Positions 33,769 through 42,832 of a stretch of DNA of 64,000 bases are shown here, piece after piece. A program made the position numbers and the translations under genes. How positions within the stretch are numbered: position 1 is the first letter of the stretch; every line of letters begins with the position of its first letter. A model generated the notes under the pieces. The model had not been told where the DNA came from. It saw only the letters and a list, made by a program, of their open reading frames with translations, and did no database searches. The stretch is from positions 992,001 to 1,056,000 of the forward strand of contig NZ_JAIVAI010000001.1 of NCBI RefSeq assembly GCF_020171525.1, in the 5' to 3' direction. Source of the DNA: Halobacillus yeomjeoni (GTDB lineage Bacteria > Bacillota > Bacilli > Bacillales > Halobacillaceae).

Positions 33769-34271
33769 TTTCTACAACTCCTCTTATTATAAAAAAGCCC
33801 ACTTTTGAAAAGAACTGAATGTCCAACCTAACTGGAATTCATTTAAATTTGTTAGACTTCCTCCTATTAAAACCTTATTTTTACCAATCCCATCAGCTCT
33901 GGAAAGTATAAGATACTAATGCCCTCCTTTTCATATCATATTCTACAAAAGAGTAAAATTCCCTTTATAACTTTGAAACTGAGTTTCCCACAATCCCGCC
34001 CTGTCCGAATTACTAAGCTTTAAAAACCACTGGGTATAGGCTGTAAATACTGTTTAAAACCAAACATGTAAAGTAGTCTTTCCACTTAGCATCTTGTAGG
34101 ACATTCCAAGTTTGCATTTTTGTTTTATGAACTGCTTTATACCGTCATGATAGATAAAAAGAAGAGACGACTATCCTTATTGGATAATCGCCTCTGAGGA
34201 CGAGCACGTAATAGTAAAGTAAGTGTCTGCTTTTAAAAGAAGTACGCTAAGAGATACACCTTATTTATATA
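33769..34271. other. Intergenic region with short sequence shared with 22.7 kb
   Basis: No gene is supported in these 503 bases. CTGAGTTTCCCACAATCCCGCCCT at about 33978-34001 (reported in part) is almost the same as a stretch at about 22721-22744, with weaker similarity around it, so both may derive from one duplicated element. The AbgT terminator lies at the right end. Confidence 0.4.
34155..34195 (-). terminator. Terminator of the AbgT gene
   Basis: GAGACGACTATCC/GGATAATCGCCTC with a short TTATT loop is followed on minus by TTCTTTTTATC. It resembles the hairpin at 21614. Confidence 0.7.
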
Positions 34272-35792
34272 TCAATAGTGTATAGGAGATCCTGGCCCTA
34301 GATCAGCACCAGTCAACATCCAGATGATTAACATTATCGTCCAGGAAATCAGGAAAAAGATAGAGTATGGGAACATGACAGAAATCAAAGTCCCTATTCC
34401 CATCTTTTTATCGTATTTTTGAGCGAAAGCAATAATGATCGCAAAGTAAGTCATCAATGGCGTAATGATATTCGTTGTAGAGTCTGCTACACGATAGGCC
34501 ATTTGTGTTAATTCAGGGGAATAGCCCAGCTGCATCATAATTGGAACGAATATAGGAGCCATCATTGCCCATTTGGCAGAGGCACTTCCGATAAATAAGT
34601 TGATGACCGCAGCAACCAAAATAAAACCTATGATCAATGGTATGCCGGATAGATTAGCGGATTCCAGCAATTCTGCGCCATATACTCCGATGACAAGTCC
34701 CATATTCGTTTCAGAAAAGTAAGCGACAAATTGTCCAGCAGTAAATGCAAGTACAATGAACATTCCCATAGATGCCATCGTGTCAGAAAGTTGATTAGCG
34801 ACATCTTTATCATTTTTGATTTCTTTCGTAGCGATACCATAAAACAATCCTGGAATAAAGAATAGGATTGTAATGATTGGCACAAGAGAACTCATGAATG
34901 GAGATTGTATAATCCCTCCATCTTCTCCTCTTAAAGGAGCTCCAGGTGGAAGCACTAATAGAGCTGTAAGAACAGTGGCTATCGCAATAGAAACTCCAGC
35001 CCATTTCAGTCCCTTCTTCTCCACATCGTTCAATCCTTTTAGATCTTCACGGTATTGACCTTTGTATTCTCCAAGACGCGGTTCTACGATTTTCTCAGTG
35101 ACTAATCCCCCTACAATCGTCAATAGAAATACAGAAACAAAGATGAAATAGTAATTCATCGCTATATTCATACCGTCTGCATAGGCGGGATCAATGATGG
35201 CAGCAGCATTTATTGTCAACTCTCCCAATAATGGATCCGTAGCAGACAAAAACAAATTAGCGCTGAAACCAGCAGAAACTCCTGCAAAAGCTGCAGCAAG
35301 TCCAGCTAATGGGTGACGTCCGAGTGCTGCAAAAATCACTGCACCTAATGGAGGAAGTACTACATACCCAGCATCAGAAGCGACACTGGACATAACTCCC
35401 GCGAAGACGAGACCGTATGTGATCAATTGTCTTGGTACTGATAAAACAAATCCTCGCAGACAAGCGCTGATCAGACCAGTTCTTTCAGCTAATCCGATTC
35501 CGATCATTGTAACAAGAACCACTCCTAAAGGAGCAAACCCGATAAAGTTTTCTGTCATACTGGAAAAAATATACACGATACCATCTGAGCTGAGTAAATT
35601 GTTTACTTCAACAATTTTCCCTTCTTCCCCAGGGTGTTCCACTTTTAAACCTAAACTGGAAACAACAGCAGATAGTACAACCACTACTAAGGCCAGCACA
35701 GCAAATAGTGTGATCGGGTGAGGAAGTCTATTTCCTCCTCGTTCAATGATATCCAATACTTTCTGAAGGATTCCCTTTCGTTTGTTCACCAT
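34272..35792 (-). CDS. AbgT-family transporter
   Basis: The 506-residue protein has about 12 membrane helices and the AbgT-family blocks: GNRLPHPITLFAVLAL, FAPLGVVLVTMIGIGLAER, SDAGYVVLPPLGA, SAGFSANLFLSATDPLL and SASAKWAMMAPIFVP. Members import p-aminobenzoyl-glutamate or export sulfonamide-type antimetabolites by proton antiport. AGAGGAGAAGG precedes the ATG chosen; nine upstream codons are rejected. No abgA/abgB peptidase gene is adjacent, so the substrate remains open. A hairpin lies in its leader. Confidence 0.93.
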   Translation of the reverse strand: MVNKRKGILQKVLDIIERGGNRLPHPITLFAVLALVVVVLSAVVSSLGLKVEHPGEEGKIVEVNNLLSSDGIVYIFSSMTENFIGFAPLGVVLVTMIGIGLAERTGLISACLRGFVLSVPRQLITYGLVFAGVMSSVASDAGYVVLPPLGAVIFAALGRHPLAGLAAAFAGVSAGFSANLFLSATDPLLGELTINAAAIIDPAYADGMNIAMNYYFIFVSVFLLTIVGGLVTEKIVEPRLGEYKGQYREDLKGLNDVEKKGLKWAGVSIAIATVLTALLVLPPGAPLRGEDGGIIQSPFMSSLVPIITILFFIPGLFYGIATKEIKNDKDVANQLSDTMASMGMFIVLAFTAGQFVAYFSETNMGLVIGVYGAELLESANLSGIPLIIGFILVAAVINLFIGSASAKWAMMAPIFVPIMMQLGYSPELTQMAYRVADSTTNIITPLMTYFAIIIAFAQKYDKKMGIGTLISVMFPYSIFFLISWTIMLIIWMLTGADLGPGSPIHY

Positions 35793-35819
35793 AAGAACCT
35801 TCTCCTCTCTAGTTGCCAA

Positions 35820-35855
35820 AAAACGACAAATGAATATTGTGAATTTTGTCGTTTT
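35820..35855 (-). other. Leader hairpin or operator upstream of abgT
   Basis: AAAACGACAAA and TTTGTCGTTTT are perfect 11-bp arms separated by 14 bases, and on the minus strand the second arm runs into six T just before the SD. It could be an attenuator or a repressor operator. The rest of 35856-36101 shows no gene. Confidence 0.55.
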
Positions 35856-36101
35856 ATTATCTATTTATGGTCGTTCTCAAGTATATAAGCTTTTGGAATG
35901 TATTTGAAGTCAGTCTCAATAAGTAGTAATATTCCCTTTTTTTTGAAATATCAGATTTACCTTGTTGGTCTAAAGGTTGCCGAACTTATAATTTCATTTT
36001 TCGATTTCTTCACAGAAGACTTGTTCCATATAACCCCCATTGAGTTTGTTCTTTGAATTGCCTGGTCATGCTGTCTCCTCCTCCGCTCCCGAAACAACAG
36101 T

Positions 36102-36116
36102 TGAAAATGATTATCA
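36102..36116 (+). promoter_or_regulatory. Fur box
   Basis: TGAAAATGATTATCA matches 14 of 15 positions of the 7-1-7 Fur consensus TGATAATNATTATCA. It lies about 130 bases upstream of the flavoprotein gene at 36250, so that gene should be induced by iron limitation. Confidence 0.75.
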
Positions 36117-36249
36117 ATTGCATGTACAATGAATCTAGTTAATTAGTGAGATTTATTGGTAATAAAAAACGAATGATTAATACGACACTCCGTTTCTTTA
36201 CATAGGAAAAGTTTCAATGAACGAAACGATTAAAGGAGTTTTGATTACG

Positions 36250-37299
36250 ATGGAAAATGAGTTATATGATGTCACGATCATCGGTGGAGGGCCTGCGGGT
36301 CTATATTCTGCTTTTTATAGCGGATTGCGGGAAATGAAAACAAAAATCATTGAATTTCAACCGAAACTCGGCGGCAAACTGAATGTTTACCCTGAGAAAA
36401 TTGTGTGGGATGTGGGTGGAGTTCCGCCTGTTCCAGCTGAAAGACTGATCGATCAAATTGTGGAGCAGGGCATGTCTTTTCATCCTGAAGTAGTCCTGAA
36501 TGAAAAAATCACATCCATATCAAATGCAGATAATGGCAATTATCGCTTAGAAGCCGAAAACGGGAATATCCATTACTCAAGAACAGTCATCATCGCTGTG
36601 GGTAGTGGAATTTTACGCCCCCAAAAGCTGAAGGTCCAAGGGGCTGACCGTTTCGAATTGACGAACCTTCATTACACCATCCAATCATTGAAAGCATTCA
36701 AAAATAAAAGAGTTCTCATCTCTGGTGGAGGCAATTCTGCCGTGGATTGGGCAAATGAACTAGCCCCGATCGCCGAGCAGGTTTATCTGACTTATCGAAA
36801 GGACCAACTCAAAGGGCATGAAGCACAAATCACACAATTGAATCAAAGCAATATCCAATGCATGATGAACACTGAAATCCGTAACCTGATCGCCAGTTCA
36901 GATCATAGAGAAATTGAAGAAGTCGAGCTTTATGATCATGCCAAACAACAAACCCATCAATTGGATGTCGATCTTGTATTGGTTAATCACGGGTTTGAAC
37001 AAGACGCCTCACTTTTAGATAACAGCTCTATACAGGTAGAGAGGAAGGATGGTTTTTTCGTTAGTGGAAATTCGATGAGCGAATCGAGTGTTGAAGGCAT
37101 CTATGCTGCTGGTGATATACTCTCGCACGATGGAAAACTGAACTTGATTGCGGGTGCTTTTCAGGATGCTGCGAATGCTGTCAACAAGGCGAAAACATAC
37201 ATAGAGCCAGAAGCTGAATCTAATGCAATGGTTTCTTCGCACAATTCAATGTTCAAAGATAGAAATAAGCGGATTGTGGACCAGTATGTCAATGGTTAG
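36250..37299 (+). CDS. Ferredoxin--NADP(+) reductase-type flavoprotein (YcgT/YumC family)
   Basis: The 349-residue enzyme has an FAD Rossmann motif IIGGGPAGLYSAFYSGLR at about residue 11, the NAD(P)H motif LISGGGNSAVDWA at about 165, and the C-terminal FAD motif GIYAAGDIL. It lacks the CxxC of thioredoxin reductase, so it belongs to the thioredoxin-reductase-like ferredoxin-NADP reductases. B. subtilis YcgT is a Fur-regulated member, which agrees with the Fur box here. Iron or siderophore reduction, or ferredoxin/flavodoxin reduction under iron starvation, is a reasonable inference. AAAGGAG lies 11 bases before the ATG; MNETIK eleven codons upstream is an alternative start. Confidence 0.88.
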   Translation: MENELYDVTIIGGGPAGLYSAFYSGLREMKTKIIEFQPKLGGKLNVYPEKIVWDVGGVPPVPAERLIDQIVEQGMSFHPEVVLNEKITSISNADNGNYRLEAENGNIHYSRTVIIAVGSGILRPQKLKVQGADRFELTNLHYTIQSLKAFKNKRVLISGGGNSAVDWANELAPIAEQVYLTYRKDQLKGHEAQITQLNQSNIQCMMNTEIRNLIASSDHREIEEVELYDHAKQQTHQLDVDLVLVNHGFEQDASLLDNSSIQVERKDGFFVSGNSMSESSVEGIYAAGDILSHDGKLNLIAGAFQDAANAVNKAKTYIEPEAESNAMVSSHNSMFKDRNKRIVDQYVNG

Positions 37300-37315
37300 A
37301 GACTTTGGAGTGTCA

Positions 37316-37367
37316 AAAAGAAAAGGTGAGCACAAGTGATCAGCTTGAACTCACCTTTTCTTTTTTT
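37316..37367 (+). terminator. Terminator of the YcgT-like gene
   Basis: A 15-bp stem (AAAAGAAAAGGTGAG and complement) with a 19-nt loop ends in T7. Confidence 0.88.
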
Positions 37368-37481
37368 GCCTTAAATTAACACGGCATAGTCAAAAAGTTT
37401 GACTCATAGAGAGCCTCTTCTTTAGAATGGGCGCAAATGTGAATAAATGGGATAACCCATACATGTAAGAGGTGAAATACA

Positions 37482-38291
37482 ATGATAGAAGCATTCAAAG
37501 AACTCAGCCCTGTCGTACAAGCTCTTCTCGGAACACTATTTACATGGGGAATGACAGCTCTTGGTGCCTCCCTCGTCTTCTTTGTCAAAGGAACGAACCA
37601 GAAGTTCCTTGATAGTATGCTTGCATTTGCAGGCGGCGTGATGATTGCAGCCAGCTTCTGGTCACTGCTTGCACCCGGCATTGAAATGGCAGAAAAAGGG
37701 CCGCTCCCTTCCTGGATTCCGGCTGTGGTCGGTTTCCTACTCGGCGGTGCCCTTTTGTTAATGATCGACAAATTGCTTCCGGTCATCGATACCGATCGAT
37801 ACCTGCATGATATCAAAGATAACCGTGCCAAAAACCGGACCGCTCTATTGATCTTTTCCATGACCTTGCACAACATCCCTGAAGGTTTGGCGGTAGGTGT
37901 CGCCTTTGGTGCGCTGGCTTCAAACGTGACAGAATCCACTTTGGCTGGTGCCGTCGCTTTGGCTATTGGTATCGGTATTCAGAACTTCCCTGAAGGTACC
38001 GCCGTATCCATGCCGCTTCATCGTGACGGGATGTCCAAGAAAAAGAGTTTCATATTCGGCCAGTTTTCCGGCATGGTCGAACCGATGGCTGCGGTGATCG
38101 GAGCCGTTGCTGTGATTTTCATCCAGCCCATTCTACCTTATGCATTAAGCTTCGCTGCTGGAGCGATGATTTTTGTTGTAGCGAAGGAAATCATCCCCGG
38201 TTCGCATGAGAAAGGCAATGTCAACCTGGCTTCCATCAGTTTGATGCTCGGTTTTGCCGTCATGATGACTCTGGATGTCGCTCTAGGATGA
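37482..38291 (+). CDS. ZIP-family metal transporter
   Basis: The 269-residue protein has eight membrane helices and both metal-binding helices of the ZIP family: TLHNIPEGLAVG (TM4) and IQNFPEGTAVSMP (TM5). The TM4 motif HNIPEG and TM5 QNFPEG correspond to the GufA/ZupT-like branch, which imports zinc and other divalent ions. The loop between TM3 and TM4 is short and not His-rich. AAGAGGTG lies upstream. No regulator site (Zur or Fur) is obvious in its 180-base leader. Confidence 0.92.
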   Translation: MIEAFKELSPVVQALLGTLFTWGMTALGASLVFFVKGTNQKFLDSMLAFAGGVMIAASFWSLLAPGIEMAEKGPLPSWIPAVVGFLLGGALLLMIDKLLPVIDTDRYLHDIKDNRAKNRTALLIFSMTLHNIPEGLAVGVAFGALASNVTESTLAGAVALAIGIGIQNFPEGTAVSMPLHRDGMSKKKSFIFGQFSGMVEPMAAVIGAVAVIFIQPILPYALSFAAGAMIFVVAKEIIPGSHEKGNVNLASISLMLGFAVMMTLDVALG

Positions 38292-38300
38292 CCCGACCTG

Positions 38301-38333
38301 CTCCTTGGGGCTCACAGCTCCAGGGAGTTTTTT
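38301..38333 (+). terminator. Terminator of the ZIP gene
   Basis: CTCCTTGGGGCT and AGCTCCAGGGAG pair with G-U allowances around CAC and are followed by T6. Confidence 0.85.
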
Positions 38334-38368
38334 AAATCCAATCAGAGAGATCTCACTCAACCAGTCCA

Positions 38369-39214
38369 TCATTCATGCAACTCTTTAGGCTCATTCAGCC
38401 AATCGTAATAAAGATTGCTGGAATCAGCCATGACTTCCCTTCTTACTTGACGGGTGAAAACCTCGATTAACCCTCCATAAAAATACCCGTGGAATGTCTT
38501 TTTTATGTATCCTGATTTATACGCAAAGACCGTTTGTTTGAATGTATCGAGTACAACATCCATATAGCTTTCAAGCTCCGAATACAAGTTGACTTTTTTG
38601 TAGGCTTGTGTCACGCATTTCCAGGCTTTGACGATTTCTTCCAACTTCATGAACGGATGAGCTACGGTATGAAAATTATCGGGTATGTAACTTGGTAAAA
38701 AAGAAGAATCCACCGAAGACGCTTGTTGTACATTCATACTATGAATTTGCATTTTTCTTCTTTGCTTTTTCATTGTTTCCTGATGCAATAACGACCTGGA
38801 AACACTGGTACAGGTGGGGTCTTCCAGCGTTGGTGGAGTTTCATCAGCGGTGTCAACTGGGGTGTCATCAGAAGGAATGGAAAGTCGCTTTTGTGGCTGG
38901 ATGACGAGGACATTGACTCCTTGTTTTCCATTCGGTTTACGGGTGGAAATACGTTTGATCAGCTCAAGGTTTTCCAAGCGGTTAATCGTTCGTATGATGG
39001 TACTTCTACTTCTCCCCGTCGCATTCATGATTGTGCTGACTTTAGCGAAGGAAACCCCCGGATACTTCACCGAGTGGCACCAGATGAACTTGAGGATTTC
39101 GATATTCCCTGCAGAGAGTTCCCACTTGTAATTCCGTAAAAAGGAACGGACATGCAAATCCAGTTGTTCGACTGTTTCAAAGGTTTGATGTTTTTTCATT
39201 TCGGAAGGCTTCAT
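38369..39214 (-). CDS. Winged-helix DNA-binding protein, function unknown
   Basis: The 281-residue protein begins with a winged-helix/MarR-like region (about 30-110): KWELSAGNIEILKFIWCHSV, FAKVSTIMNATGRSRSTIIR with the recognition helix, and NRLENLELIKRIST. A Ser/Thr/Asp-rich linker (about 120-165) and a helical C-terminal domain follow. The layout recalls plasmid replication initiator-like or phage-type HTH proteins of Bacillaceae, but I cannot name a family. GGAG lies 9 bases before the ATG; a GTG two codons earlier is too close to the SD. It is monocistronic. Confidence 0.78.
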   Translation of the reverse strand: MKPSEMKKHQTFETVEQLDLHVRSFLRNYKWELSAGNIEILKFIWCHSVKYPGVSFAKVSTIMNATGRSRSTIIRTINRLENLELIKRISTRKPNGKQGVNVLVIQPQKRLSIPSDDTPVDTADETPPTLEDPTCTSVSRSLLHQETMKKQRRKMQIHSMNVQQASSVDSSFLPSYIPDNFHTVAHPFMKLEEIVKAWKCVTQAYKKVNLYSELESYMDVVLDTFKQTVFAYKSGYIKKTFHGYFYGGLIEVFTRQVRREVMADSSNLYYDWLNEPKELHE

Positions 39215-39372
39215 GTTCACCGACTCCTCATAAGTCTTTTACCTTATAATCGAACCAAGTGAAGTTCAGGTGTCATCTAATTTGATAGTTTTTGTATTGA
39301 GACCTCTTATAAGATAAGATGAAGAAAAGTTTGCACCATACATACACCACCGATTCCTGGGGGGAACATGAC

Positions 39373-40902
39373 ATGTCAAAACGATTTATGATTGGAGTCG
39401 ATATCGGTACGACAAGCACTAAGGCTGTTTTGTTCAACAGCGAAGGCATACCGGTTACGAAGCATTTAATAGAATACCCTTTACATACGCCCACCCCTTC
39501 CACAGCGGAACAAGATCCCGATGAAATTTTAGCTGCCGTTGTGCATACGATTCGTTCGGTCGTTGATGAGCATTCACTTTTGCCAAAAGATATCTCTTTC
39601 GTGTCGTTCAGTTCGGCTATGCATAGTTTGATCGCGGTCGATGCTCAAGGGATGCCCCTCACTTCATGCATCACATGGGCGGATCAAAGAAGTGTTTCAT
39701 GGTCAGAAAAAATAGCAGAAGAACACAACGGACACGAGATTTATCGCCGCACCGGCACTCCCATCCATCCAATGTCCCCTCTGTGCAAATTGGTTTGGTT
39801 GAGAAATGAGCATCCTGAAATTTTTCAAGATGCCGCCAAATTCATATCAATCAAGGAATATGTGTTCCACCAATTTTTCCATACTCACGTGATCGATCAC
39901 TCCATCGCTTCAGCTAGCGGTTTATTCAATCTGGAAAAATTGGATTGGGATGAAGGAGCGTTGCAGCTTGCAGGTATCGATACAGAAAAACTCTCCTCCC
40001 CAGTTCCGACGACCTCAATGATGTCGGGTTTGAATGACACTTACGAAAGAAAACTTGGTCTGGATAAGGACACGACCTTTGTCATCGGAGCAAGTGATGG
40101 GGTTTTATCGAATTTAGGGGTTGATGCCGTAGACCCTGGAATTGCTGCCATCACCATAGGGACCAGCGGAGCCATCCGCACCGTAACCGACCGCCCTGTG
40201 ACCGATCCGGAAGAACGGACGTTTTGTTATGCACTCACGGAAAACATGTGGGTGGTCGGCGGAGCTGTCAATAATGGGGCGATCGCCCTGCGCTGGATAC
40301 GCGAGCAATTCTCTGGAGGTGATGAACTTCAGGAAGAATACAGTTATGACCACCTCACCCAGTTGGCTGAAACCGTCCCTCCTGGATCTGAAGGACTGCT
40401 GTTCCATCCGTACCTGACCGGGGAGAGGGCGCCACTCTGGAACTCGAATGCCCGGGGGAGTTTTTTCGGATTAGGACTTCATCATCAGAAGGCCCATTTG
40501 ATCCGCTCAGTATTAGAAGGAGTCATCTTCAACCTGTACAGTGTCTCCAAAGCCCTGGAAGAGATGATTGGCACCCCGAGACAAATCAAGGCGACCGGAG
40601 GATTTGCAAAGTCAGAATTGTGGCGGCAGATCATGGCAGACATTTTCAATCAGGAGGTCACTGTGCCTGAGAGTCATGAAAGTTCGTGTTTAGGTGCTGT
40701 CGTTCTCGGGATGAAAGCAATAGGTTCCATCGATCATTTTGGAGTCATCTCTGATTACGTCGGAAGTACATATGCCCATACACCGATTCAGGAGAACGCA
40801 ATACAATACCAGCAATTGTTCCCGCTCTATCAGAGAATATCGGAGAAATTTTCAGAGGAATACAAAGCGATCGCTGATTACCAAAAAGGGACAAAACTAT
40901 GA
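39373..40902 (+). CDS. gntK: Gluconokinase (FGGY family)
   Basis: The 509-residue sugar kinase has the FGGY nucleotide-binding start MIGVDIGTTSTKAVLFN, the substrate region SFSSAMHSLIAVD and TWADQRS, TIGTSGAIR and the C-terminal ATGGFAKSELWRQ. This combination is that of GntK-type gluconokinases, which phosphorylate gluconate to 6-phosphogluconate. No gntP permease or gntR repressor lies beside it; its neighbour downstream is YnfA. The ATG with GGGGGGAA about 6 bases upstream is chosen, dropping 18 codons. Relatives acting on other polyols cannot be fully excluded. Confidence 0.88.
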   Translation: MSKRFMIGVDIGTTSTKAVLFNSEGIPVTKHLIEYPLHTPTPSTAEQDPDEILAAVVHTIRSVVDEHSLLPKDISFVSFSSAMHSLIAVDAQGMPLTSCITWADQRSVSWSEKIAEEHNGHEIYRRTGTPIHPMSPLCKLVWLRNEHPEIFQDAAKFISIKEYVFHQFFHTHVIDHSIASASGLFNLEKLDWDEGALQLAGIDTEKLSSPVPTTSMMSGLNDTYERKLGLDKDTTFVIGASDGVLSNLGVDAVDPGIAAITIGTSGAIRTVTDRPVTDPEERTFCYALTENMWVVGGAVNNGAIALRWIREQFSGGDELQEEYSYDHLTQLAETVPPGSEGLLFHPYLTGERAPLWNSNARGSFFGLGLHHQKAHLIRSVLEGVIFNLYSVSKALEEMIGTPRQIKATGGFAKSELWRQIMADIFNQEVTVPESHESSCLGAVVLGMKAIGSIDHFGVISDYVGSTYAHTPIQENAIQYQQLFPLYQRISEKFSEEYKAIADYQKGTKL

Positions 40903-40939
40903 AACAGGTCCTTATTGAATAAAACCTATATTCTAGGAA

Positions 40940-41275
40940 GTGATTAAAATTATTCAAGCAATGATTTTATTTATACTCGCAGGAATCGCTGAAATAGGTG
41001 GCGGTTATTTGATCTGGTTATGGCTGAGAGAAGGAAGGCCTCTGTATTGGGGAATCGGCGGAGGATCAGCCCTGGCCTTATACGGTGTGATTGCCGCCTT
41101 CCAGTCCTTTCCTTCATTCGGTAGAGTTTATGCTGCCTATGGTGGGGTGTTTATCATCTTATCTATTTTATGGGGATGGGGGATAGATAAAAAAACCCCC
41201 GATCTATACGACTGGGTTGGTGCAGGGATATGCTTGATCGGAGTATCGGTTATGCTGTTCGCACCACGCCAATAA
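40940..41275 (+). CDS. YnfA/UPF0060 small membrane protein
   Basis: The roughly 111-residue four-helix protein matches YnfA (UPF0060), a small-multidrug-resistance-like family: [36 protein letters not shown] and [17 protein letters not shown]. Some homologues export dyes and quaternary ammonium compounds, but the physiological role here is unknown. The start is uncertain. The GTG at 40940 directly touches the AGGA, while an ATT at 40949 is 10 bases from it and would give the length of B. subtilis YnfA. The next ATG (40961) lacks an SD. Confidence 0.88.
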   Translation: MIKIIQAMILFILAGIAEIGGGYLIWLWLREGRPLYWGIGGGSALALYGVIAAFQSFPSFGRVYAAYGGVFIILSILWGWGIDKKTPDLYDWVGAGICLIGVSVMLFAPRQ

Positions 41276-41283
41276 GATACGAT

Positions 41284-41330
41284 AAAAGCTGAACCGGACT
41301 TCCTGGATTGGAAGTCCGGTTCAGCTTTTT
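41284..41330. terminator. Bidirectional terminator between ynfA and the Nramp gene
   Basis: A 20-bp perfect stem (AAAAGCTGAACCGGACTTCC and complement) with loop TGGATT ends in T5 on plus and A-rich on minus. Confidence 0.93.
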
Positions 41331-41354
41331 ACTTCAATGGAATCTAAGAGATTC

Positions 41355-42566
41355 TTATAAAATATCAAAGGACAGAAAAGCAAGGGTAATAGTCATCAGA
41401 AAAATGATGCTCGTAATGAGATTCATCCAAAATGGATTCACATGTTTACGTAAATGATTTCGGTTGTTCATCGCAAAAAGAAGGAATAAGACAATGATCG
41501 GCAGAATCAAACCGTTCGCATATTGAGAAAACACGATCAACTGGATAGGGTCGTAACCGAGCGTTGCAAAGATGACACCGATGAGAAGGATACCCATCCA
41601 AACCATACGGAATTTTGCTGAACGTAAATCCTTTTTCCAGCCCAATGCACCTGCTGTTGCATAAGCGGCTGCTAAAGGGGCTGTCATGGAAGAGGAAATG
41701 CCAGCCGAAAAGATTCCAATAGCAAATACATATTTCGCCCACGAACCGAGCAGTGGTTTCAACTGATCGGCCATCTCTGAAGGATTTTCAATTCCTGTGC
41801 CTATCGGAAAAGCTGCTGCTGCAGTAATTACGATGGAAATTGAAATGATCCCACAAATGGTCATCGTCAAAATGACATCAAAACGGCTGTCTTTCAAATC
41901 TTTTTCCCCTTTGAATCGTTCCTGCACCGTAGAAGACTGCAGGAACAACGTATAAGGGACGAGCGTCGTACCGATCAACGATATGATAAATAAAACGTTG
42001 CCATCCGAGACAGTAGGAACCAACCCTTTCTTCAAAATCGCCATGATGTCCGGTTGGATGACAATAGCAGACAAAACGAAACTGATAGTCATCAAAAAAA
42101 TCAATCCGATGAAAACCCGTTCGATGATTTTGTATTTTCCAATCCACAGTAGTATCCCTGAAATCAGTCCGATCGTTATCGCCATGACATTGGACGGGAG
42201 ACCAGTTATGGCAACCATCCCGAGTGCTCCGCCCACGATATTCCCCGCTTCATAGGCCGCACTCCCAATTACGATGGCAGAAATGATCAACACGATGGTT
42301 CCCCATTTCAAGACGGGGTTGGAAAACTCCTCACGCAAAATGGTACTTAAGTCTTTCCTCGAGATCACCCCTAACCTTGTGACCATTTCTTGAAGGAACA
42401 TCGTAGCGACGATAGAAAAAATCAAAGCCCAAATCAGTGCGTAACCGAATTTCGCACCTACGTGACTTGCGGTCGCGACTGTCCCCGGCCCTATAATCGC
42501 GGCAGCAACTATCGCACCCGGGCCAACTTTTTTCACACGGTCTTTGAATGTACGTTTCCTTTCCAT
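41355..42566 (-). CDS. Nramp-family transporter with non-canonical metal site
   Basis: The 403-residue protein has the 11-helix Nramp/LeuT fold. Where Mn/Fe transporters have the TM1 motif DPGN it reads GPGT (residues 26-29, IIGPGTVATASHVGAKFGY). Where TM6 should have MPH it reads VPY (203-205, GTTLVPYTLFLQSS). So the Asp, Asn and Met that bind the metal in MntH are all missing. It belongs to a divergent Nramp branch, whose substrate may be another cation or no metal at all. GAGAGGGG lies 5 bases before the ATG. No MntR site was seen. Confidence 0.88.
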   Translation of the reverse strand: MERKRTFKDRVKKVGPGAIVAAAIIGPGTVATASHVGAKFGYALIWALIFSIVATMFLQEMVTRLGVISRKDLSTILREEFSNPVLKWGTIVLIISAIVIGSAAYEAGNIVGGALGMVAITGLPSNVMAITIGLISGILLWIGKYKIIERVFIGLIFLMTISFVLSAIVIQPDIMAILKKGLVPTVSDGNVLFIISLIGTTLVPYTLFLQSSTVQERFKGEKDLKDSRFDVILTMTICGIISISIVITAAAAFPIGTGIENPSEMADQLKPLLGSWAKYVFAIGIFSAGISSSMTAPLAAAYATAGALGWKKDLRSAKFRMVWMGILLIGVIFATLGYDPIQLIVFSQYANGLILPIIVLFLLFAMNNRNHLRKHVNPFWMNLITSIIFLMTITLAFLSFDIL

Positions 42567-42832
42567 CCTGACCCCTCTCTTTTAGAATGTAGTAGTGTTA
42601 TAGATTAACATTCCCTTTTTTTTACATATTAACCATGTATGTAATTAACACCTTTGTGTAGTTTTGTTCATTATTGTGGTGGGTATAGGTACTTTATCAC
42701 TTCTAATTTCCTAGGACTTATGTATATATTTGAGATAGACATCCTTTATTCGACATAAGTGCAGAGAGGTTGGTGTATGTTTTTTATGATTTCTTAAAAG
42801 TTTAAGAGCTACTGGAAGGAGCTATATTTCCT

